DNA of 64,000 nucleotides, from contig CAWIMQ010000001.1 in the NCBI GenBank assembly GCA_963837265.1, positions 372,001 to 436,000 on the forward strand, written 5' to 3'. Origin of the DNA: DATBLE01 sp963837265. Lineage in GTDB: Bacteria > Actinomycetota > Thermoleophilia > Gaiellales > Gaiellaceae. The position numbers and the translations under genes are program-made. Shown here piece after piece: positions 58,548 through 64,000 of the stretch (position 1 is the first letter of the stretch; each line of letters starts with the position of its first letter). The notes under the pieces were generated by a model that worked only from the letters and a program-made list of their open reading frames with translations, had not been told where the DNA came from and made no database searches.

Positions 58548-59680
58548 TGGACTTCGAGACACGCGCGATCCACGAGGGGCAGCAGCCCGACCCGGCGACC
58601 GGCGCGGTCACGGTGCCGATCTACCAGACGTCGACTTTCGCGCAGGAGGCGGCCGGCGAGCACAAGGGGTACGACTACTCGCGAACCGCCAACCCGACGC
58701 GGCGCGCGCTCGAGCTCTGTCTCGCGTCGCTCGAGGGCGCCGAGTTCGGGTTCGGCTTCTCGTCCGGCATGGGCGCGGTGACCACGATCATGCACCTCGT
58801 CTCGCCCGGCGACCGCATCGTCGCCGTGAACGACGTCTACGGCGGCACCTACCGGCTGTTCTCGAAGGTCTACGCCCCCAAGGGTTACGAGTTCGCGTTC
58901 GCCCCGGCCGAGACGCTCGCCGACGCCGTCGACGGGCGAACGCGGCTCGTCTGGGTGGAGACGCCGACGAACCCGCTGCTCAACCTGGTCGACATCCGGG
59001 CGGTCGCTGACGCGGCGCACGCGACCGGGTCGGTCGTGGTCGTCGACAACACGTTTGCGACGCCGTACCTCCAGCGTCCGCTCGAGCTCGGCGCCGACAT
59101 CGTCGTCCACTCGACGACGAAGTACCTCGGCGGCCACTCCGACCTCGTCGGCGGCTTCGCATGCACCAACGACCCGACCGCGGCCGAGCGACTCGCCTTC
59201 CTCCAGAACTCGCTCGGCGCGGTACCCGGTCCGTTCGACGCGTGGCTCGTCCTGCGCGGCCTGAAGACGCTCGCGGTGAGGATGCGGCAGCACTGCGAGA
59301 ACGCTCGCGCGATCGCCGAGTTCCTCTCCGGACACCCGAAGGTCGATCGGGTCCTCTACCCCGGGCTGCCCGGCCACCCCGGCCACGAGCTCGCCACCCG
59401 CCAGATGGCCGACTTCGGCGGGATGGTCTCCTTTCTCGCCCCGAGCCCGGAGGAGGCGGCGGCGCTCGTCGCGAGGACGCGGCTCTGGACGCTCGCGGAG
59501 AGCCTCGGCGGGGTCGAGAGCCTGATCGAGGTGCCGGCGGCGATGACGCACGCCTCGACCGCGGACGCGCCCTTCGCGTGCCCGCCGAGCCTCGTCCGCC
59601 TCTCGGTCGGTCTCGAGTCCGCCGACGACCTCGTCGCCGACCTCGAGGCGGCGCTCGTCCGCTCCACCGCTCGCGCCTAG
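58547..59680 (+). CDS. Cystathionine gamma-synthase / gamma-lyase
   Basis: 377 residues of the Cys/Met metabolism PLP family (fold type I). FETRAIHEGQQPD opens the protein; YDYSRTANPTRRALELCLAS and FSSGMGAVTTIMHLV form the PLP phosphate site, and the Schiff-base Lys is in VVHSTTKYLGGHSDLVGG. ESLGGVESLIEVPAAMTH is also conserved. Whether it builds cystathionine from an activated homoserine or cleaves it cannot be decided; the nearby CBS favours gamma-lyase. Confidence 0.87.
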   Translation: MDFETRAIHEGQQPDPATGAVTVPIYQTSTFAQEAAGEHKGYDYSRTANPTRRALELCLASLEGAEFGFGFSSGMGAVTTIMHLVSPGDRIVAVNDVYGGTYRLFSKVYAPKGYEFAFAPAETLADAVDGRTRLVWVETPTNPLLNLVDIRAVADAAHATGSVVVVDNTFATPYLQRPLELGADIVVHSTTKYLGGHSDLVGGFACTNDPTAAERLAFLQNSLGAVPGPFDAWLVLRGLKTLAVRMRQHCENARAIAEFLSGHPKVDRVLYPGLPGHPGHELATRQMADFGGMVSFLAPSPEEAAALVARTRLWTLAESLGGVESLIEVPAAMTHASTADAPFACPPSLVRLSVGLESADDLVADLEAALVRSTARA

Positions 59681-59718
59681 CGAGACCCGGCCGGGCCGCC
59701 GCCGGCCGCCGAGTCTTC

Positions 59719-59868
59719 CACAACCAGTGCCTGGCACTCGAGGTGTGACGATTCCGTGACTCTTTGCCCACAACCAGTGCCTGGCACTCGAGGTGTGACG
59801 GTTCCGTGACTCTTTGCCCACAACCAGTACCTGGCACTCGGGGTGTAACGGTTGGGTGACGATGCGTC
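59719..59868. repeat. Three tandem 50-bp repeats with a GTGCCTGGCAC core
   Basis: Units start at 59719, 59769 and 59819, exactly 50 bp apart. Units 1 and 2 differ by a single base (CGATTC versus CGGTTC); unit 3 is diverged, and its core AGTGCCTGGCACT is damaged to AGTACCTGGCACT. Each unit also carries GAGGTGTGACG. They occupy the gap between the Cys/Met gene and the MBL gene. Confidence 0.88.
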
Positions 59869-59907
59869 CACCAGCGGCCGGGGGCCGCGATTCGCGAGAA
59901 TCGGCCG

Positions 59908-60771
59908 ATGGCTGCGCCCGATCTGATCGACCTCCACCACCAGGGCGAGCGGGCCGTCGGGTGCTACCTGCTCGAGACCGTGGACGGGCCGGCCCTCCAG
60001 GATTGCGGGCCGTCGACCTGCATCGCGACGCTGAGGGGCGCGCTCGCCGGCCGGGGCCTGGCGCTCACCGACGTGCGCCACCTGCTGCTCTCGCACATCC
60101 ACCTCGACCACGCGGGCGCGACGGGGACCCTCGTGCGGGAGCATCCCGGCCTGCGGGTCCACGTCTCCGCGATCGGCGCGCCGCACCTCGTCGACCCGGG
60201 CCGGCTCGAGGCGAGCGCCCGCCGCCTGTACGGAGACGCGTTCGACGCGCTCTGGGGCGAGCTCGCACCCGTGCCGAGCGAGAACGTCGAGGTGGCCGGC
60301 GAGCGCGTCCTCGGGCTGGAATGCTTCCCGTCACCCGGCCACGCCTGGCACCACGTGTGCTACCTCGACGGAGACGGGACGCTGTACACGGGCGACGCGG
60401 CAGGCGTGCGGATCCAGCCGAGCCGGTACGTCCTTCCCGTCTGCCCTCCCCCCGAGCTGGACATCGAGGCGTGGTTCCGGACCTTCGAGGAGATCGAGCG
60501 GCGGCAGCCGGAGCGGCTGGCGCTGATCCACTTCGGTGTCGCCGAGTCGCCGTCGGACCACCTCGCGCTCGTCCGGGAGCAGCTGACCGTCTGGGCCAAG
60601 CACGGCGAGTTGCTCGACCAGGACGACTGGATAGCGGGCGCGCGTCGCGGCCTCGAAGCCGCGGTCGGCGACGAGGCCGATCTCTGGGAACGCGCGGCCC
60701 CGCTCTGGCAGTCCTATCTGGGGATGCGACGGTACTGGGACAAGCGCCACAGGCGCCACCCACCCGCCTGA
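59908..60771 (+). CDS. MBL-fold metallo-hydrolase
   Basis: 287 residues. Zn-binding HIHLDHAGA gives the HxHxDH motif; later metal residues are His in PSPGHAWHHV, Asp in LYTGDAAGV and His in LALIHFGVAES. The small lid and C-terminal helices resemble glyoxalase-II or lactonase-like hydrolases of unknown substrate. GAGAAT lies 6 nt before the ATG but departs from TANNNT. Ends convergently 28 bp from the glutaredoxin gene. Confidence 0.84.
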   Translation: MAAPDLIDLHHQGERAVGCYLLETVDGPALQDCGPSTCIATLRGALAGRGLALTDVRHLLLSHIHLDHAGATGTLVREHPGLRVHVSAIGAPHLVDPGRLEASARRLYGDAFDALWGELAPVPSENVEVAGERVLGLECFPSPGHAWHHVCYLDGDGTLYTGDAAGVRIQPSRYVLPVCPPPELDIEAWFRTFEEIERRQPERLALIHFGVAESPSDHLALVREQLTVWAKHGELLDQDDWIAGARRGLEAAVGDEADLWERAAPLWQSYLGMRRYWDKRHRRHPPA

Positions 60772-60799
60772 CCCGCGAACCTCGGGACGCCGGCGGGCC

Positions 60800-61177
60800 T
60801 CAGGACGCTGCGAGGGAGATCACGCTCACCGTCCGCTCCTCACGCCCGTCCCGGTAGCCCGGGCCGAGCCGGTCCGCGAGCGTCCGTTCGAGCTCTCCCG
60901 AGGCTTCCAGCTCCTCGACGATGTCGGCGCCGCCGATCAGCTCGCCGCGGACGAACACCTGCGGGATCGTCGGCCAGCCGGACTGTGCGGAGAGCTCCTG
61001 GCGGATCGCCGGGTCGGGGAGGATGTCCACCGCCGTCACCGGCGCGCCCGCCCGCCGCAGGGCCTCGAGCGCACGGTGGGAGTTGCCGCACATCACGAGC
61101 TGCGGCGTCCCCTTCATGAACAGCGCGACGTCCTCGCCCTCGATCACCTGCCGGATATTCACGCTCAACTCGGCCAT
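60800..61177 (-). CDS. Monothiol glutaredoxin (Grx4-like) with CGNS motif
   Basis: 125 residues. ALFMKGTPQLVMCGNSHRAL corresponds to the MKGTP...CGFS region of monothiol glutaredoxins, with Asn in place of Phe (Cys30-Gly-Asn-Ser). WPTIPQVFVRGELIGGADIV contains the cis-Pro and the GG-D thiol-binding part. Family members bind a 2Fe-2S cluster and pair with BolA; a BolA gene lies just upstream on the same strand. A ~20-residue C-terminal tail (GPGYRDGREERTVSVISL) is extra. GGGAGGG precedes the ATG. Confidence 0.85.
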   Translation of the reverse strand: MAELSVNIRQVIEGEDVALFMKGTPQLVMCGNSHRALEALRRAGAPVTAVDILPDPAIRQELSAQSGWPTIPQVFVRGELIGGADIVEELEASGELERTLADRLGPGYRDGREERTVSVISLAAS

Positions 61178-61265
61178 TTCCCTCCCTTCGGGCGGGACCC
61201 GGTTCGGGAACCGCTCCCCGCCGTCGTGTCCATGTGCTTCCTAACCATCCTGCGCAGCAGGATGG
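61173..61265 (-). repeat. Intergenic hairpin, CCAT-N4-CTGCG-N4-ATGG family (copy 2)
   Basis: On the minus strand CCATCCTG, loop CTGCG, CAGGATGG, then TTAGGAAGC (plus 61237-61265). It covers the last codons and stop of bolA. Towards the glutaredoxin start the region ends in CCGAAGGGAGGGAAATGGCC, close to the sequence beside copy 1 at 8.54 kb. Arms differ from copy 1 at inner positions with pairing kept. Confidence 0.7.
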
Positions 61266-61486
61266 CTCGTCCGGATCCTGAGCTCGTGGATGGTGCCGTC
61301 GCCGAGCGGGGCGGCCAGCGCATCGTAGACGAGCCGGTGCTGCTCGACGAGCGAGAGTCCGGCAAAGCGCGGGCTCGCGACCGTGACCTGGAAGTGGTCG
61401 CCCGTGCCGGTGCGATCCTCGACGTCCAGCTCGGATGCATCGGGGAACGCATCGGAGAGCAGTGCCCGCAACGGCTCGGCCGCCAT
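61241..61486 (-). CDS. BolA-family protein
   Basis: 81 residues. LLSDAFPDASELDVEDRTGT followed by DHFQVTVASPRFAGLSLVEQ and HRLVYDALAAPLGDGTIHEL is the BolA/IbaG fold with its helix-turn. It probably shares an Fe-S cluster with the adjacent glutaredoxin and acts in iron-sulfur trafficking. The ATG is 6 nt after TAACCT, a leaderless start inside the glycosyltransferase stop. The C-terminus is encoded by the repeat hairpin. Confidence 0.86.
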   Translation of the reverse strand: MAAEPLRALLSDAFPDASELDVEDRTGTGDHFQVTVASPRFAGLSLVEQHRLVYDALAAPLGDGTIHELRIRTSHPAAQDG

Positions 61487-61495
61487 CGCCCCAGG

Positions 61496-62533
61496 TTAGC
61501 GGTCGAGCGCCGCCCTGAACGCGCGCACGTAGTCGGCCACCATCCGCTCCGGCGAGAAGTGCGCCTGCGCGTAGCGGACAAGCTCGAGCGGATCGAGCCG
61601 GTCGGCCTCCTCGATCGCGGCGCCCATGATCCGGTAGTCGTCGACGATGATCCCGCTCCGGCCGTGCTCGATCACCTCCGGCACGGCGCCCCAGCGGGTC
61701 GCGATCACCGGCGTCCCGCAGGCCATCGACTCGACCATGACGAGGCCGAAGGGCTCCTCCCACTCGATCGGGAACAGGGTGGCCCGCGCGTTCTGGAGCA
61801 GCTCGACCTTCTCGCCGTGGGTGACCTCGCCGAGATACTCGATCTGGTCGGAGAGGTGCGGTGCGACGAACTCGTCGAAGTACTGCTGCTCGAGCGGCTC
61901 GCGCTTCTTGCCCGCGATCTTCAGCGGGAGGCCGGCCGTGACCGCGACGTCGATCGCCCGGTGGCACCCCTTGTCCGGGCTCATCCGGCCGAGGAAGAGC
62001 AGGTAGTCGCCGCGGTGCGGCTTGACCGGGTAGAGCGAGAAGTCGAGGGCGTTCGGGCAGTTCGCCACCCAGGGGAAGCCGGGCTTCGGCGCCCGCTGGT
62101 TCATCGAGATCGAGATGAACCCGATGCCGGGGGCGACCTCCGCGATCTGCTCGTAGATCACGCCGCCCTCGCCGTCGAGCGGCCCGTGGATGGTGTGCAG
62201 GACCGGCGCGTCGATCAAGCCGCCGATCACGGCCGCCGGCAGCCCCGAGTGGTCGTTGATCACGTCGAACTCGCCCGCCCGCGCGTACGCGGCGAGGCAG
62301 TGCTGGAGCTCGGGCAGCGTCTGGCCGATCCGCTCGCTCGGCGCGGTGGGGAACACCGCGGAGAGCGTCGCCTTCGTGTGCGAGTCCCCGGACGCGAACA
62401 GGGTGACGTCGTGGCCGGCCTCGACGAGCCCGTCCGCGAGCAGCCACACGATCCACTCGATCCCGCCGTAGCCGGTCGGCGGCACCGGAAACCAGACCGG
62501 GCTGATCACGGCGATCCGCAGCGTGTCCGTCAC
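61496..62533 (-). CDS. GT4-family glycosyltransferase
   Basis: 345 residues, GT-B fold. Acceptor half: ISPVWFPVPPTGYGGIEWIV, then HTIHGPLDGEGGV. Donor half: LLFLGRMSPDKGCHRAIDVA and the E-x7-E region PIEWEEPFGLVMVESMACGT plus PVIATRWGAVPEVI. It transfers a nucleotide sugar (or uses trehalose/glycogen-type acceptors). It lies directly downstream of a debranching-enzyme-like gene, and two operator palindromes separate them, suggesting regulated carbohydrate storage or osmolyte synthesis. Confidence 0.86.
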   Translation of the reverse strand: MTDTLRIAVISPVWFPVPPTGYGGIEWIVWLLADGLVEAGHDVTLFASGDSHTKATLSAVFPTAPSERIGQTLPELQHCLAAYARAGEFDVINDHSGLPAAVIGGLIDAPVLHTIHGPLDGEGGVIYEQIAEVAPGIGFISISMNQRAPKPGFPWVANCPNALDFSLYPVKPHRGDYLLFLGRMSPDKGCHRAIDVAVTAGLPLKIAGKKREPLEQQYFDEFVAPHLSDQIEYLGEVTHGEKVELLQNARATLFPIEWEEPFGLVMVESMACGTPVIATRWGAVPEVIEHGRSGIIVDDYRIMGAAIEEADRLDPLELVRYAQAHFSPERMVADYVRAFRAALDR

Positions 62534-62547
62534 GACCGTCCCTTCAC

Positions 62548-62566
62548 AAGTAACACGGTGTTACTT
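62548..62566. promoter_or_regulatory. Operator palindrome AAGTAACAC-G-GTGTTACTT
   Basis: Perfect 9-bp arms around one base, 15 bp upstream of the glycosyltransferase start on the minus strand. An identical 7-bp core GTAACAC/GTGTTAC recurs 54 bp away (centre to centre). Typical of a TetR- or GntR-like dimer site. Confidence 0.7.
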
Positions 62567-62603
62567 GGTCGCCCGAGCCGTTGCGCGGCATGCTTCCGAA
62601 CTA

Positions 62604-62618
62604 GTAACACAGTGTTAC
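62604..62618. promoter_or_regulatory. Operator palindrome GTAACAC-A-GTGTTAC
   Basis: Second copy of the operator above, 4 bp from the stop of the debranching-enzyme gene. Only the central base differs from copy 1. The 54-bp spacing is close to five helical turns, which would put both dimers on one face of the DNA. Confidence 0.7.
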
Positions 62619-62622
62619 AAGG

Positions 62623-64000
62623 CTACGCGGGCTCGACGCTGACCGCGCCGTCGTCGAGGCGGACGTCCCAGGAGCGCCCGAAGGCCCGGACGCCGGCGAG
62701 GCGGAGCGTTTGCGCCCAGGACGGAAGCTCGACGGTCGCGACCGTCTCCAGCGTCTGACGGCGCCGGTCGGGCTGAAGACCGAGCAGGACCTGGAGGAGA
62801 AGCACGGGCGTCCCGGCTGCCCAGGCCTGCGGCCGCGCCGCGGTCGGATACGAGATCGGGAACGGGGTCTGCGTTCGAGGCAGTCCGGCGAAGACCTCCG
62901 GGAGCTCGTGGCCGAAGAAGGAGGACGCCTCCAGCATGCGCTGGACGATCCGATGCGCCTCGGGCCACCGGGCGTACCGGGCGAGCCCCGCGGCGATCAG
63001 CGAGTTGTCGTGCGGCCAGATCGTTCCGTTGTGGTACGAGAGCGGGCTGTACGCGCGGTCGTCGGTCGACATCGTGCGAACGCCCCAGCCCGACCAGAGG
63101 GCGTCGCCCATCAGCGCGTCGACGATCTGGTCGACCCGCTCGGGCGGAACGATCCCGCTCCAGAGCAGATGCCCGATGTTCGAGCACATCGAGTCGACCC
63201 GATCCTTCGCGGCGTCGAGCGCGAGCGCGTAGTAGCCGCCGCGCTCCTCGACCCAGAACGCCTCGTCGAAGCGGGTGCGGAGCCGGTCGGCGTCCGCGTC
63301 GAGCCGATCGGCTAGCGGCCGGTCGCGCCAGGCGTCCCGCGCGAGCTCGGCCATGCGCCGCTTCGCGTCGTAGACGTAGCCCTGCACCTCGCAGGGTGCG
63401 ATCGGGGTCGCCGCGAGGCGCCCGTCCGCGAAGCGCTGCGAGTCGCCGGAGTCCTTCCAGGACTGGTTGTCGAGACCGCGCGGCGTGCGCTTCTCGTACT
63501 CGACGAAGCCGTCGCCGTCCCGGTCGCCGTAGTCGTCGATCCAAGCGAGCGCCCGCAGCGCGGGCTCGCGCATCTCCTTGGCGAGCATCATGTCGTCGGT
63601 CCAGCGCCAGACCTCGGAAAGCAGGATCAGGTAGAGCGGAGTCGCGTCCAGCGTCCCGTAGTAGCGGGCGAACCAGACCTTCGCCGCCTTGCCCTGCCTG
63701 ACCTCGTGGACGATCTTGCCCGGCTCGGCGTCGATCGAAGGGTCGTCCTCGGTCGCCTGCAGCTCGGCGAGCACCTCCAGCGCGCCGCGGGCGAGCTCTG
63801 GCCCGAAGAGCAGCGTCTGATACGAGGTGATCAGCGTGTCCCGGCCGAACACGGTCATGAACCAGGGCATGCCGGCGGCCGGCAGGCGCGCGAACCCCCC
63901 GTTCGAGCCGCTCCGCATGCGCAGCGCGGCGAGGTCGGAGACCGAGTGCGCGAAGGCGTGGTCGAGCGTGTCCCAGGTCGCCCGGAGCTGCGGTACGCGC
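62623..64000 (-). CDS. Glycogen debranching enzyme / amylo-alpha-1,6-glucosidase-like protein, C-terminal part
   Basis: The frame stays open to base 64000 on the minus strand, so the N-terminus is outside the window. About 459 residues of an (alpha/alpha)6 barrel: GMPWFMTVFGRDTLITSYQT, FARYYGTLDATPLYLILLSE, RGLDNQSWKDSGDSQRFADG, SPLSYHNGTIWPHDNSLIAA. The FGRD, NQSWKDSGD and NGTIWPHDN segments are conserved in the amylo-alpha-1,6-glucosidase / GH63-like group. It probably trims alpha-glucan or glucosylglycerate-type compounds. Confidence 0.86.
   Translation of the reverse strand, partial: RVPQLRATWDTLDHAFAHSVSDLAALRMRSGSNGGFARLPAAGMPWFMTVFGRDTLITSYQTLLFGPELARGALEVLAELQATEDDPSIDAEPGKIVHEVRQGKAAKVWFARYYGTLDATPLYLILLSEVWRWTDDMMLAKEMREPALRALAWIDDYGDRDGDGFVEYEKRTPRGLDNQSWKDSGDSQRFADGRLAATPIAPCEVQGYVYDAKRRMAELARDAWRDRPLADRLDADADRLRTRFDEAFWVEERGGYYALALDAAKDRVDSMCSNIGHLLWSGIVPPERVDQIVDALMGDALWSGWGVRTMSTDDRAYSPLSYHNGTIWPHDNSLIAAGLARYARWPEAHRIVQRMLEASSFFGHELPEVFAGLPRTQTPFPISYPTAARPQAWAAGTPVLLLQVLLGLQPDRRRQTLETVATVELPSWAQTLRLAGVRAFGRSWDVRLDDGAVSVEPA

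Noticed and set aside
59719..59868. 50-bp repeats as a CRISPR array
   Set aside because: No spacers between units and no cas genes nearby.

Overview
This window is a high-GC, densely packed bacterial chromosome segment. By inference it comes from an actinobacterial lineage, most likely Thermoleophilia-like (Gaiellales or Solirubrobacterales); the sequence holds no marker gene that would prove this. Supporting signs are GTG starts, many 4-bp GTGA/ATGA gene overlaps, a LAL-type LuxR regulator, cyclase/STAND ATPase/TPR signalling proteins, and many start codons placed 6-7 nt after a TANNNT box, the leaderless-mRNA arrangement of high-GC Gram-positives. No rRNA, tRNA, CRISPR array, transposase or phage gene was recognised.

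Layout. 1-4.2 kb: the tail of a molybdenum-hydroxylase operon (catalytic large subunit, EthD-like protein, CoxD-like MoxR ATPase, CoxE-like VWA protein, amidohydrolase). 4.3-25.6 kb: a large carbohydrate or cyclitol catabolic locus with an MFS exporter/importer, a DeoR-family repressor, a complete LIV-type ABC importer, four TIM-barrel sugar isomerase/epimerase proteins, two Gfo/Idh/MocA dehydrogenases, a PfkB kinase, an FAD-linked oxidase, a creatininase-family hydrolase and a Tm-1-like protein. Three divergent promoter regions in it share a TCTTTCAT-type motif, a candidate DeoR regulon. A type VII MntA-HepT toxin-antitoxin pair sits inside this locus.

25.6-33.6 kb is an accessory patch: an intact VapBC pair, a decayed second VapBC pair, a glyoxalase, secreted beta-propeller and tandem-repeat proteins, a large cyclase-STAND-TPR regulator and a chimeric metalloprotease remnant. 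33.8-37.1 kb: a 2-oxoacid:ferredoxin oxidoreductase operon whose alpha subunit is frameshifted. 37.4-39.4 kb: a GNAT-NTF2 fusion carrying three N-terminal 26-residue repeats, coupled to a frameshifted EamA transporter.

39.5-64 kb is mostly housekeeping: purL-purF, purM-purN-purH (purN frameshifted and read through into purH), CtaG, threonine dehydratase, iminopeptidase, a CBS-GST-YcaQ-YcaQ-CGL run forming a transsulfuration pair, an MBL hydrolase, a Grx-BolA-glycosyltransferase-debranching enzyme run and a LAL regulator.

The most distinctive non-coding content is a set of palindromic repeats with compensatory stem changes: a four-copy composite element, a two-copy CCAT-N4-CTGCG-N4-ATGG hairpin, three GGGGTC-A-GACCCC palindromes, three 50-bp tandem repeats with a GTGCCTGGCAC core, and twin GTAACACNGTGTTAC operators. 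Several single-event frameshifts in otherwise well-conserved genes raise the possibility of assembly or sequencing indels.
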